IMG/VR virus record: IMGVR_UViG_3300008050_000256
Location: 1-26,784 of that record
Source: a virus
DNA length: 26,784 nucleotides
Strand: one strand, 5' to 3'
The translations under genes and the position numbers were made by a program. The notes beneath the pieces are model-generated. The model made no database searches. It worked only from the letters and a program-made list of their open reading frames with translations, and was not told the DNA's origin. Positions 17,178-26,289 of this stretch are shown here, piece after piece (the stretch's first letter is position 1; every line of letters begins with the position of its first letter).

Positions 17178-19187
17178 ATGATAAACTTAAAAGACCTAAA
17201 CACAAGAGAAATCAGCGCCGAAGATGTTCGGAGTGACTATATGTTGTTTGAAAGTTCGTCTAGTGAGCACAGATACCAAATGGCGGAAGACCATGAGTTT
17301 TATCTCGGTAATCAGCTTACTTTAGGACAAAAAAATTATCTTTTAAGTGTTGGGCAACCTCCAGAATCTAATAACAAAATAAGACCAGCCGTAGAAGCTG
17401 TTTTATCAAATATAGCGTCGTCATCCCCAGAATGGGATGTTCATGCTGTAGGGAAAACAGACAATGATACTGCCTATGTCTTTAACCAATTATTAGATAA
17501 AATATGGTACGAATCAGACGCAGATGTCCACTTTAGGCAGATGTGTAAGGACTATATTATCAAGGGCGTAGCTTACGCCTATATCTACCCAGACTGGAAG
17601 GGTGACGGTGGTCTTGGGACAATGAAAATGAAGAGAATGCCACCTGAGTCTATTTTTGTAGACCCTAATTGTGTTATGCCAGACTTTTCTGACGCAAGTG
17701 CAATCATTTACTCAGATATAGCGACTAAAGAAAGCATGAAAGTGTCTTTTCCTCAGTACACAAACCTTATTGAAGATGCTGAAGAAAATAATCAACTCAA
17801 TGAAAAAACATCTGGGAAATACTCTAGAGATGCTGTGGAAACTCGAGGTCTTTCTGGCTCAGACCATCAAGCGATGGTGAGAAAATACAGTTATTTTACT
17901 AAAGTCAATATTCCGCATGTTATGATTATAGATAACATTACAGGAAAAAATAAATTATACAACAAAGACCAATACAAAGAATTAATACAGGATGATAAGT
18001 ATAATGGGATGCTTGAAGAAGGCGTTATCTCAGAGAATCTTTCTTATCAAACTAGAGTTAGGGAGGTTTTTGTCATTGGGGATAGAATAGCTTATGATGA
18101 AATACTCCCAATAGATGAATACCCTATCGCAGTAGCTTGTAATGAGCATACTGGGAACCCTATGCCTAGCGGAGATGTTAGACACGCCAAAACTCCACAA
18201 AGGATGTTAAATAGGACGGAAGCTTTAATTATATCCCATACTAACGCTACTACTAATTTTAAACTATTACACGAAGATGGAGCGATAGAAGCCTCAGAAA
18301 TAGCTAAGTGGCATGTGCCTAATGCTGTTATACGTGTAAACCCAGGAGCCTTAGCTTCGGGGAAAATAAAAGAATTTGCCCCACCAGCAGTGTCATCTCA
18401 ACTATATACAGAAAAAGCCAGATATGAGATGGACATAGAAACTGTTTTCGGGGCATATAAATTTCAACAAGGAAACCCACAGGGCGCTCCTGGGACTGTC
18501 GGTGAAGCGCAAATTATAGATGAAGCATCTTCTCGAAAGCAGAACTGGAAGATTTTACCAATTTATGACCTACTGACTAGGGTAGCTAAAGTAACTACAC
18601 AATGGATGCCACACGTATATGACCAACAAAGAACTTTAAGAATTGTATCTCCTACTGGAGAAGAAAATGAAATGAAGCTCAATATTCCAGTTATAGACGA
18701 CAAAACTGGAGCTGTTATGAAATTATATGACATGACTAGCGCTAGATTTGATGTTAGAGTCGTTGTTGGTAGTACACGCGCTAAGTCTCCAATGGCAGAA
18801 TTACAAAAAGATTTAACTCTATTAAGCTCTGGAATCTACGATAGAACCCAAGTAATTATGAATATGAAGGGTGACGTAGACAAGGTATCTCTAATGCAGA
18901 GAATGGGCGAAATAGACAGCTTGCGCTCACAATTACAACAGACGCAAGAAGAACTTAAGAGAATGCAAGGCGACTTGCAGACTCGCGAGAGAGAGATATT
19001 CCATGCGAATATGAGGGCAGAAATCAGTGAAGCCACAAAACCTGTTGCACAGGCGGTTGATAAGATTAAGTCCACAGCAAAGCTGGAAGAGTCTCGACAG
19101 AGAGACAAGACCCGAATGGTCGGAGAGGAATTGTCTCTGCTGAAAAATGAAGCGATTAACTCAACACAGGAAGCTTCGCTAAATTAG
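17178..19187 (+). CDS. portal protein (P22-like)
   Basis: 669 aa. The arrangement LNTREISAEDVRSDYMLFES, YLGNQLTLGQKNYLLSVGQP, NKIRPAVEAVLSNIASSSPE, then MKRMPPESIFVDPNCVMPDF and DEYPIAVACNEHTGNPMPSG with MLNRTEALIISHTNATTNFK is typical of large P22-type portals. The C-terminal 110 residues are a coiled coil (QLQQTQEELKRMQGDLQTRE), like the P22 barrel. The portal is a dodecameric ring at one capsid vertex where DNA enters and the tail binds. Position directly after terL and before scaffold agrees. No strong ribosome site is visible before the ATG. Confidence 0.9.
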   Translation: MINLKDLNTREISAEDVRSDYMLFESSSSEHRYQMAEDHEFYLGNQLTLGQKNYLLSVGQPPESNNKIRPAVEAVLSNIASSSPEWDVHAVGKTDNDTAYVFNQLLDKIWYESDADVHFRQMCKDYIIKGVAYAYIYPDWKGDGGLGTMKMKRMPPESIFVDPNCVMPDFSDASAIIYSDIATKESMKVSFPQYTNLIEDAEENNQLNEKTSGKYSRDAVETRGLSGSDHQAMVRKYSYFTKVNIPHVMIIDNITGKNKLYNKDQYKELIQDDKYNGMLEEGVISENLSYQTRVREVFVIGDRIAYDEILPIDEYPIAVACNEHTGNPMPSGDVRHAKTPQRMLNRTEALIISHTNATTNFKLLHEDGAIEASEIAKWHVPNAVIRVNPGALASGKIKEFAPPAVSSQLYTEKARYEMDIETVFGAYKFQQGNPQGAPGTVGEAQIIDEASSRKQNWKILPIYDLLTRVAKVTTQWMPHVYDQQRTLRIVSPTGEENEMKLNIPVIDDKTGAVMKLYDMTSARFDVRVVVGSTRAKSPMAELQKDLTLLSSGIYDRTQVIMNMKGDVDKVSLMQRMGEIDSLRSQLQQTQEELKRMQGDLQTREREIFHANMRAEISEATKPVAQAVDKIKSTAKLEESRQRDKTRMVGEELSLLKNEAINSTQEASLN

Positions 19188-19215
19188 CGGATAACTTCAA
19201 AAAGGAGCATCGAAA

Positions 19216-20055
19216 ATGGAAGACCAAAAGCAACAAGAACAGATGAGTGAAGATAACCTAATGGAAGAATTAGATTCTTTCAATAACGGCTCTTCTCCCG
19301 AAGAACCTCAAGTAGAGGCGGAAGCTCAACCTGAATCTGTTGAAGAAAAGGCTGAAGAAAGCCAAGAAACCGAGATTGAGCAATGGCTCATTGAAAATAA
19401 ATTCAAAAACGATGAAGAAGGAATACAGAAACTTTCAGAAGCGTATAAATCGTTACAATCAAAGTCTGATAAAGACCGTAACGAGTTTGCGAATAAGGAA
19501 GAGAAGTATGAAAAACTTCAGCAGTTGGATAATTTCTTAGCAACTAATCCAGATGTGGCGCAAACAATAGTCGCAGAGGTGCAGTCTAAGAGAGAGAATA
19601 TGAATCGTCCGCCTGTAAAGCCAGACGATTATGATATTTTAGATGAATCCGTTGATAACTCTAGCTCCGCAAAATGGAGAGCAGATTACGACCAATGGCT
19701 TATTGGTCAAGGGTCATCTCAAGCCATTAGTGAGGTGAATAAGCTTAAAGCTGAACTTAGTGAAGCTCAAGCATTTGACGCTGAAACTGCACATTTGCAG
19801 AAAATGGGGTTAAGTGATACAGAGATTGTCGAGTATCGACAGTTTATGACTGACCCGAATAATGTAAGTCAGGAGAACTTGGTTAATATTTGGAGACAAC
19901 TTTCTCAGCAACCAAAGGGTAATCCCGTAAAGCCAAAAAACAAACAAAATAGCCCAGCTTCAGTGACTGGGAATACTCCACCAGCTATTCAGCCAGAGGA
20001 GAAATTTGTTGATGATTTTTGGAGTGGGATTATGGCACATAGTAACAAAACATAA
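19216..20055 (+). CDS. scaffold protein (putative)
   Basis: 279 aa; ATG after AAAAAGGAGCATCGAAA. Very acidic N-terminus (QMSEDNLMEELDSFNNGSSP, EEPQVEAEAQPESVEEKAEE), central coiled coil, and a proline- and lysine-containing C-terminus (GNPVKPKNKQNSPAS). Low-complexity acidic and helical proteins between portal and major capsid genes are scaffolds, which guide prohead assembly and leave before or during packaging. No protease motif is seen. Assigned by composition and position. Confidence 0.8.
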   Translation: MEDQKQQEQMSEDNLMEELDSFNNGSSPEEPQVEAEAQPESVEEKAEESQETEIEQWLIENKFKNDEEGIQKLSEAYKSLQSKSDKDRNEFANKEEKYEKLQQLDNFLATNPDVAQTIVAEVQSKRENMNRPPVKPDDYDILDESVDNSSSAKWRADYDQWLIGQGSSQAISEVNKLKAELSEAQAFDAETAHLQKMGLSDTEIVEYRQFMTDPNNVSQENLVNIWRQLSQQPKGNPVKPKNKQNSPASVTGNTPPAIQPEEKFVDDFWSGIMAHSNKT

Positions 20056-20071
20056 ATAAAGGAGCCTAATT

Positions 20072-21535
20072 ATGGCTACAACATACGGTACTGGTACAGC
20101 CCTACAGTTCTCTGACGGGACACAACGTCAAGTCTTAGAGCTTGGGTCTAAAATCCATTACTACAATCCTAATGTTACTCCTATCTTTTCACTTTTTGGA
20201 ATGAAGTCTTTGGTGACACCAGTTCCTATCTTTGAGTGGATGGAAGACGAGTACATGATTAAAAAGAGCGTTAAGCTCAACATTACATCTTCGGATGTTC
20301 AAGACACTACATTGGCTGGTGTAAATGGTGATAACACGATTGTTACTGTTGCAAAACAAGCTCAAATGGAGATGTTTGAAGTTGGTGGAATCTATAGCGC
20401 AAGTGCATCTGGCGGTTCAGCCGCTCTTGACACTGCTGTGACTCACCTAATCTGTATTGCTGTTGGGAAAGATGTTAATTTAGCATCTCCGACAGACAAA
20501 ATGGTTCAGTTTATCGGTGCTCACGCTCACGCTACTTTAGACGCTTATAACGTCGAAGCTACAGCTAATGGTACTGACTTAATAACCACAGATGCTTCTG
20601 GTGTATTGACGTTAGAATATGTTGCTAATGCTGGTTTATTTTATGACAATGGCTCAGCAACATCTTACTACGGATACCAAACACATAGTGGTACTAATGG
20701 TTTTGGGCAAGCAAGCTTCGCAGATACTGACTACTTTATTCGCGAGAATGGTGTAGCAGGTATCGCTGAAGGTTCAGCCGTTGGTTCAGAAACTCGTAAA
20801 AAAGTTCGTAGGTTGAAAAACTGTACGCAGATTTTCCGCGAATGTTATACGGTTACTGGAACAGCTAAAGCGTCCAAACATTATGGTGGTTCTGAGTTGT
20901 CCCGCTTACAAGCTCGTAAGCTTGCTAAGATTAAAGGTGACATCGAATGGGCAATCTTAACCAATGGTGCTTATTCTCTTGATGATTCAAACGAAAATCC
21001 TAAACGAACCTTCCAAGGTCTCGGCGTAGGCGGTAGTGCTGGTGCTATCTCATCTTTGAATGGATACTCAGATACTAATCTACAATGGGATTATGATTCG
21101 TCTGATGGTGGATTAAATGACCTTGATAATGTTGTCGAGTATATGTTCTCAGACATGGTGTCTGGTTCAATGAAAAAGACAGTGTTTGCTTCTAATAAGT
21201 GGATGGTGCGCTTAGCGCAAGCCACAAGAGCAGATAACACTGGATTCTTCGATACTGGAGAAAAAACAGAGTCTGGCTTACGTGTCCGCACGTATGTAGG
21301 CCCAGTTGGGGAGCTTGAGTTTGTAGCTCATCCTTACCTAAAAGGTGCTTATGAAGACTATGCTGTTGCGATTGACCCAGCGAATTTCTCAATTCGCCCA
21401 TTGGCTGGTCGTGATATGCAACTTCGTCCTGACATCGTTAAAGATGGTCGTGATGGTCAAACTGACGAATGGTTGATGGAAGTCGGCGTTCAAGTTCAGA
21501 ATGAGCAAACTCACGCTATCCTAAAACTGGTTTAA
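20072..21535 (+). CDS. major capsid protein (SU10-like, HK97 fold expected)
   Basis: 487 aa; ATG after AAAGGAGCCTAATT. Features of the SU10-like family: an N-terminal arm (TTYGTGTALQFSDGTQRQVL), NPNVTPIFSLFGMKSLVTPV, then RLQARKLAKIKGDIEWAILT and a C-terminal domain with KTVFASNKWMVRLAQAT, LEFVAHPYLKGAYEDYAVAI and LAGRDMQLRPDIVKDG. Family members form the icosahedral shell with the HK97 fold. It is longer than minimal members; about residues 150-220 (AHAHATLDAYNVEATANGTD onward) look like an added surface insertion. No separate maturation protease is visible nearby. Confidence 0.85.
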   Translation: MATTYGTGTALQFSDGTQRQVLELGSKIHYYNPNVTPIFSLFGMKSLVTPVPIFEWMEDEYMIKKSVKLNITSSDVQDTTLAGVNGDNTIVTVAKQAQMEMFEVGGIYSASASGGSAALDTAVTHLICIAVGKDVNLASPTDKMVQFIGAHAHATLDAYNVEATANGTDLITTDASGVLTLEYVANAGLFYDNGSATSYYGYQTHSGTNGFGQASFADTDYFIRENGVAGIAEGSAVGSETRKKVRRLKNCTQIFRECYTVTGTAKASKHYGGSELSRLQARKLAKIKGDIEWAILTNGAYSLDDSNENPKRTFQGLGVGGSAGAISSLNGYSDTNLQWDYDSSDGGLNDLDNVVEYMFSDMVSGSMKKTVFASNKWMVRLAQATRADNTGFFDTGEKTESGLRVRTYVGPVGELEFVAHPYLKGAYEDYAVAIDPANFSIRPLAGRDMQLRPDIVKDGRDGQTDEWLMEVGVQVQNEQTHAILKLV

Positions 21536-21548
21536 TACCAAATCGCTT

Positions 21549-21570
21549 CGGGGTAGGTTCGCCTGCCCCG
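21549..21570 (+). terminator. strong UUCG hairpin after the major capsid gene
   Basis: CGGGGTAGG (21549-21557), loop TTCG, CCTGCCCCG (21562-21570): 9 pairs including one G-U. It stands 13 bases after the capsid stop. There is no U-tract, so it may be a partial terminator or a 3'-end barrier that raises capsid mRNA relative to downstream genes. Confidence 0.65.
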
Positions 21571-21581
21571 TTGCGCAGATA

Positions 21582-21716
21582 ATGCCTAAAACGACTTATG
21601 GAACGGGAGCTACTGGGTTTTCAGATGGCTCTAGTCGATTAGTTAAAACAATAAAAACATCAAGGATACGCAATAAGCGTAAGAAAAAATGCGATACCAA
21701 GAAGCATACGACCTAA
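21582..21716 (+). CDS. small basic protein with a capsid-like N-terminus, 44 aa
   Basis: ATG 21582, TAA 21714-21716, overlapping the connector gene by 28 bases. The N-terminus MPKTTYGTGATGFSDGSSRL closely parallels that of the major capsid protein (MATTYGTGTALQFSDGTQRQ): shared TTYGTG, FSDG and Arg. The rest is strongly basic (KTIKTSRIRNKRKKKCDTKK). It could bind DNA or capsid interior, act as a decoration or minor head protein, or be a remnant of a capsid gene duplication. No good ribosome site is seen, so expression is uncertain. Confidence 0.5.
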   Translation: MPKTTYGTGATGFSDGSSRLVKTIKTSRIRNKRKKKCDTKKHTT

Positions 21717-22603
21717 TAGATGTAGGGATTACGGAAGCAGAGATTAATTTCCCTGTTTCTCCTGCCATGAAAGAGATATTTTTTGACCAATCCGTTGAAG
21801 AAGTTGGGATGCGTTATGTTCGCAAGAGAGACATGGAGTCTTTTACCACATCTTCTAAAGAATATGTATTTACAAATACCAACATAACAGACCAAATAAT
21901 TAAAGTAGAACTGGATGGGGCTGACGTTCCATTTGTAGATGAATCTACTATAATATCAACATCTTCGGACGATGACGTGTCTAGAATAGGGTTTTATTTA
22001 AAAACAGACGCTTCTAGTGGGAGTATTACAACAGTTTCTTCAGCGTCATCCGCACAAATAACATCAACAGCTCATGGGTTAGATACTGGGGATTATGTAG
22101 TATTTAGCGAAATACAAGGTGTGATTCTAAGTAAGGTTAGCGCATTAAATGATAAAAGACTCGCTATAACAAAAGTAGATGATGATAATTTCACGGTTGC
22201 TGTTGACACCACATCATATTCAGCTCATACAGCAAGCACTGGAGTGTGGAATGAAGACACTAAAAAGATACATTTCACTAAAACGCCAGATTCGGGTGAT
22301 ACGCTTAAGGTTTACTATTATGCTAAGCCACAACCGAAGAATAATATTCGTAGCCGTATAGACCTTCCTAATCAGCTTATTCCAGCAGTTATACACAGGA
22401 CTCTTGCTCACTTTCTCAATATAGGCGGAAAACTACAATTAGGCAGTGGACATAATGGATTAGCAGAAAAATTAGAAGATGAATACGTTAGAGTCTCTCG
22501 GGCTCGCGAAGCTATGCCACATTTAATTCCTAATCCAATGCAAGTATTTACAACCACACGCAGTGGTTCTTTGGGGAGCTTAACTGGAGTAGATAATGGC
22601 TAG
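21689..22603 (+). CDS. head-tail connector/adaptor protein with an inserted FCCH-like domain
   Basis: 304 aa. N-terminal YQEAYDLIDVGITEAEINFP and a helical C-terminus (LIPAVIHRTLAHFLNIGGKL, LAEKLEDEYVRVSRAREAM) fit a phage head-tail adaptor next to the capsid gene. In between, residues about 112-187 (ITTVSSASSAQITSTAHGLD, TGDYVVFSEIQG, LAITKVDDDNFTVAVDT) match the small beta domain 'ITS.AHGL.TGD.V...I.G...LNG....V..VD...F.V' called ubiquitin-activating E1 FCCH-like in phage proteins. Such insertions are usually on the virion surface. Function of the whole protein is inferred from position. Confidence 0.65.
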   Translation: MRYQEAYDLIDVGITEAEINFPVSPAMKEIFFDQSVEEVGMRYVRKRDMESFTTSSKEYVFTNTNITDQIIKVELDGADVPFVDESTIISTSSDDDVSRIGFYLKTDASSGSITTVSSASSAQITSTAHGLDTGDYVVFSEIQGVILSKVSALNDKRLAITKVDDDNFTVAVDTTSYSAHTASTGVWNEDTKKIHFTKTPDSGDTLKVYYYAKPQPKNNIRSRIDLPNQLIPAVIHRTLAHFLNIGGKLQLGSGHNGLAEKLEDEYVRVSRAREAMPHLIPNPMQVFTTTRSGSLGSLTGVDNG

Positions 22604-23261
22604 CTTTCAAGTAAGAATTGAAGATATTATAGGTGATATACCAAATTTAGGTGACGATACTGCTGGGGACACACAGCAAGCTATAACAGATGCTCTTACT
22701 GATGCTACGGCAAACATAATTGACATTGTAACTCCAGAATTGTTATGGATGATGGCAACCGAGTCTACTGGAGTTAGTTCAAACCCATTAGCGACATCAC
22801 CTATCACTACGAGTAAAATAATTAAAGTCGAGAGACAAAACGATGATGCGGTTCATGGAGCTTATGTAGCATGTTCAAGCATGTCTCCGTTTCTACTAAG
22901 CCAAATTCAAGACCCTAGTAGTATACATTATCCGTCAAAGGAGAGTCCAGTGTGGGCTTGGGATAATGAGACTATTTATGTTTACCCAGAACCAGCGTCG
23001 GGAAATTTAGCAAGATATGTTTATATTAGTTATCCGCCAGTAACTTATGATGACACAAGCGTTGATTCCCCATTTCCTAGTGAATTAGACCAAGTAGTTG
23101 TTCTTGGTGCTTGTGTAAAATTAAAACAACGTCAAATAGCCTTTTTTATAGACGACGAAGACCCTGAAAATGTTCAGGCAAATAAAGTACAATTAGATGA
23201 TTTATTAGCACGCTACAAAGATGCGCTAGCACCTTATGTAGCACAGCAACCTGAGGCTTAG
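22596..23261 (+). CDS. head-tail connector or tail completion protein (putative)
   Basis: 221 aa, overlapping the adaptor by eight bases. The pattern FQVRIEDIIGDIPNLGDDTA, DALTDATANIIDIVTPELLW, SKIIKVERQNDDAVHGAYVA, then SPVWAWDNETIYVYPEP and a helical C-terminus (VVVLGACVKLKQRQIAFFID) is that of proteins found between adaptor and tail genes in podovirus-like phages, with a helical frame around a beta core. It probably forms a ring below the portal. No enzyme motif is visible. Confidence 0.6.
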   Translation: MASFQVRIEDIIGDIPNLGDDTAGDTQQAITDALTDATANIIDIVTPELLWMMATESTGVSSNPLATSPITTSKIIKVERQNDDAVHGAYVACSSMSPFLLSQIQDPSSIHYPSKESPVWAWDNETIYVYPEPASGNLARYVYISYPPVTYDDTSVDSPFPSELDQVVVLGACVKLKQRQIAFFIDDEDPENVQANKVQLDDLLARYKDALAPYVAQQPEA

Positions 23262-25070
23262 ATGCCTAAACAAGTCTTAACTATCAATGATTTTTCTGGA
23301 GGATTGAATAATCATTCAGACCCTAGGGATATAGACGACAACCAATTTTCTACTCTAACTGGCGCACAGCTATCTAAAGCTGGTGTTATTAGGTTTGTTG
23401 GTGGCGAGAAGTCATCAGATGCTAAAGCTAGCATAGTTGGCGCAGGAACAATAGCATCTGGAGATATAGGGTCTGGCACTTATGCTTTTAGTACGGACTA
23501 TGACTCTAGTAGTAACCCTAATCCGACGGATTGGCTTGTATACCATTCAAGCTCTGATGGTAAGTTAGAACTATGGGACGGCACTAATGTCATAACTATA
23601 GATATGACTGCAACAGGCGACAATCCATCTTTTTACGACGTAGACGGGATATTGCGCTACTCAGATACTGGGCTTGGGGCAGTAAGTAAACAATACGGTT
23701 TTATAGATGACGATTTATTTTTAAATACATCGGGGACATATCTTTCCCCGCGCTCAGAATGGCTAGAAACGACTCAAGACCTTAATTCTTTTAGCGACCT
23801 TTCTATAACGTTTGCTTTATATGACTCGTCAACATCAAATCCATCATCATCGGAGATTACAGGTTCTTCTAAAATAATACTAGCATACTCAAAATACAGT
23901 CAAAATAGAGGGAAATGGACTGGGGTCTATGAATTTGGTATAGCTCCAGTATATAAAGGTGGGCAAGAAGGCGTTCTTGAAGAAATAGATGGAACAGTTC
24001 AGCTTTATAAACACAAAATGTCGTTTAAGTTGTATATATGCTCAGGGACAGTTACTTCGATAGCAGAAGATGCTGATTCTGTATTGGGTGACGACAGAAT
24101 CGTCGGCGTTAATATTTATTTTAGAAGGCATAGCGAAAAAGATTGGTACTTATTAAAAGAATTTGACCTAATAAAAGGGGAGCCATATAACTGGGATGCT
24201 TATGATTCATCAACAGATACCGCTAAAGGAATATGGGGTGGAAGTTTATCTATAGCTATGAAATCTGGAGCGTCTTTAGACCAGTTCAAAGATTCTACGG
24301 TAAATATTACATACCATCTTACTGGGAGTATGGATAGCACTAGAAGCGGATTTTTAAGGGTGTTTGGATTTTTAGTTAATCCTGTATATCTAGAATTGCC
24401 AGCAGGCACTAGCGCTGGGCAATTTAGTCATACGTCATCCAATATTATAGAAGTGTCAGTCAAGAATCCCGAGATAGGGACTAGAGAAGTGTATTGCCAG
24501 ATTCTAGACGAAGAATTGAACGTAGTAAAAGAATCCACAAAGACAGAAGTCACATTCGTAGAAGGTACTGTTTCTGCCCCATCTACTGAAGGTGGAGCTA
24601 ATAATGCGGAAGAAGACCAAGAGCAAATGCAGTGTTTCTTAGCTAATACTAAGATTCTTATGAGCTCTGGGGAATTAAAAAATATTCAAGACATTAAGGT
24701 TGGTGATATAGTCTCGTCTCACTATAAGGGAGATTATGTTAGTGGAGTTGTTACAGATAGCCTTATTCATCCAGTATACGATGTTGTTGATGTAGCTGTG
24801 GTGAACAATAAGCTGTATTCAACAGCTAATCACCCAGTTATGTTAAACGGAGTATGGAGCGAAATACAATATTCAGGATTGAATATAAACATAAATAAGA
24901 TGTTTGTTGATGTCTTTTACAATCTAGAGATAGACGGAAATAATGTATTTGGTAGTGAGCATAATTTCATAGCAGACGGATATATCGTGTCTGGGCTTGG
25001 CGATAATGATGTTTTGAATAAAGTAATGCCAAGACAGAATATGTTTAAAAAGGAATCCCTAAATGCCTAA
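23262..25070 (+). CDS. tail protein N-terminal half carrying a C-terminal Hint (intein-like) domain
   Basis: 602 aa; ATG directly after the previous stop. LTINDFSGGLNNHSDPRDID at the N-terminus is the start of the large phage tail/stopper protein usually made as one chain. Beta-rich domains follow, including DRIVGVNIYFRRHSEKDWYL. Residues 458-578 are a Hint domain: CFLANTKILMSSGELKNIQD (catalytic Cys458, block A), STANHPVML (block B, His524), and VFYNLEIDGNNVF...HNFIADGYIVSG (block F, His567). The usual His-Asn at the splice end is absent (VSGLGD), so N-terminal cleavage is possible but standard splicing is not. The gene ends 24 residues later and overlaps the gene for the remaining half. Confidence 0.8.
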   Translation: MPKQVLTINDFSGGLNNHSDPRDIDDNQFSTLTGAQLSKAGVIRFVGGEKSSDAKASIVGAGTIASGDIGSGTYAFSTDYDSSSNPNPTDWLVYHSSSDGKLELWDGTNVITIDMTATGDNPSFYDVDGILRYSDTGLGAVSKQYGFIDDDLFLNTSGTYLSPRSEWLETTQDLNSFSDLSITFALYDSSTSNPSSSEITGSSKIILAYSKYSQNRGKWTGVYEFGIAPVYKGGQEGVLEEIDGTVQLYKHKMSFKLYICSGTVTSIAEDADSVLGDDRIVGVNIYFRRHSEKDWYLLKEFDLIKGEPYNWDAYDSSTDTAKGIWGGSLSIAMKSGASLDQFKDSTVNITYHLTGSMDSTRSGFLRVFGFLVNPVYLELPAGTSAGQFSHTSSNIIEVSVKNPEIGTREVYCQILDEELNVVKESTKTEVTFVEGTVSAPSTEGGANNAEEDQEQMQCFLANTKILMSSGELKNIQDIKVGDIVSSHYKGDYVSGVVTDSLIHPVYDVVDVAVVNNKLYSTANHPVMLNGVWSEIQYSGLNININKMFVDVFYNLEIDGNNVFGSEHNFIADGYIVSGLGDNDVLNKVMPRQNMFKKESLNA

Positions 25071-26289
25071 TTACGCCTTTATGAATCCGTCCAAACAACA
25101 TCTTGGATATAGGTTTGATAAGCCTCCTGTATTTCAGCGTAAATACAACAATAACAACAAGCAACTAAAGGGTGTTCGGTGGAAGACTGCAACAGTCGTG
25201 AATCGGCGAGCATATATAGGCAACACACACGCAACCGACTCAGATGGTGCTGTAAAAACATACCCAGATGGCATTTTTAAATCAGACCCTAATAAATTTG
25301 ACTTATTCCGAGAAAAATCAAAAATAGAAGTAAGTATCAATGATGGGGAATCAATTACATGCCTTTCATCGTTCGGAGATAGATTACTTGAGTTTAAAAA
25401 TAATACTTTAAACATTATAAACGTGTCAAATGAACTAGAGTATTTAGAATCGTCTCATAAATTCATGGGGACTCATGCAGAATATTCGGTTATAAAGCTT
25501 GATAATGGAGTTGCATGGATAAGTCAAATCGGAATCCATCTATTTGACGGGAAGCAGATTAGAAATTTAATAGAAAAAGGGGGTAAATTTCGCTTATCTA
25601 GCGATGTATGGGATAATTATAAGTCTAGTACCACTTCTAAGAGTTCGCTTGGTTACGACCCAGAGAATCGCCAATTAATAGTATTCCAAGCAGTAGGATA
25701 CGGGACTAGCGCTAGTAATAATGTTTTAATATACGATTTTAGACAAGATTCTTGGATTAATGGGGATAGCGCACTTCAAACATTAAACAGATTGGCTCCA
25801 GTTACTTACAATAATAAATTATACATAGCATCAGATGTAGCCGTGCAAGGTGTTAGCTTATTTGAATGGGCATCGACAGCATTATCGACGGATAATGCGT
25901 CCAGTTTTGAGCTAGTAACTAAAGATTATGATTTTGGAGCTCCTGGGGTTCGTAAAAGAATACATAAGGTCTATATCACTTACAAAACAGGCTCTATATC
26001 GGGCGATGTGAATATACAAGCTCAATATTACGTAAATGGAGATACAAGCTCTGCGCAAAATTTTGCTGTAGTAAGTAATGCTACATTAGACGGTTCTATA
26101 GCTGAAATAGACCCACCAGATACTGCAAACCAATACTCTGTATGCGTATTAAAGCCTTCTACAAGCTCAATAAAATCAAATATTTATTCAATGATGTTAC
26201 GTTTATTCGTAGACTCTGCACAAACTAAGAGATATGATTTTGAGATTAACGATATAACTATTATTTATAGGTTGAAAAACCCAAAATGA
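25063..26289 (+). CDS. tail protein C-terminal half
   Basis: 408 aa; ATG 25063 overlaps the upstream stop by eight bases, with AAAAAGGAATCC before it. VRWKTATVVNRRAYIGNTHA, DPNKFDLFREKSKIEVSIND, GESITCLSSFGDRLLEFKNN and TLNIINVSNELEYLESSHKF form a propeller-like series that in related phages continues the 'NDFSGGLN' protein in one polypeptide. The C-terminus (RIHKVYITYKTGSISGDVNI) is a beta sandwich. It is therefore most likely the second half of a split tail protein, joined functionally (or non-covalently) to the first. The start is well placed and has a ribosome site, so the split looks established rather than a sequencing error. Confidence 0.7.
   Translation: MPNYAFMNPSKQHLGYRFDKPPVFQRKYNNNNKQLKGVRWKTATVVNRRAYIGNTHATDSDGAVKTYPDGIFKSDPNKFDLFREKSKIEVSINDGESITCLSSFGDRLLEFKNNTLNIINVSNELEYLESSHKFMGTHAEYSVIKLDNGVAWISQIGIHLFDGKQIRNLIEKGGKFRLSSDVWDNYKSSTTSKSSLGYDPENRQLIVFQAVGYGTSASNNVLIYDFRQDSWINGDSALQTLNRLAPVTYNNKLYIASDVAVQGVSLFEWASTALSTDNASSFELVTKDYDFGAPGVRKRIHKVYITYKTGSISGDVNIQAQYYVNGDTSSAQNFAVVSNATLDGSIAEIDPPDTANQYSVCVLKPSTSSIKSNIYSMMLRLFVDSAQTKRYDFEINDITIIYRLKNPK

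Noticed and set aside
24633-25070. A complete splicing intein
   Set aside because: The block-G His-Asn and a following Cys/Ser/Thr are missing and the chain stops soon after, so standard protein splicing cannot occur as written.
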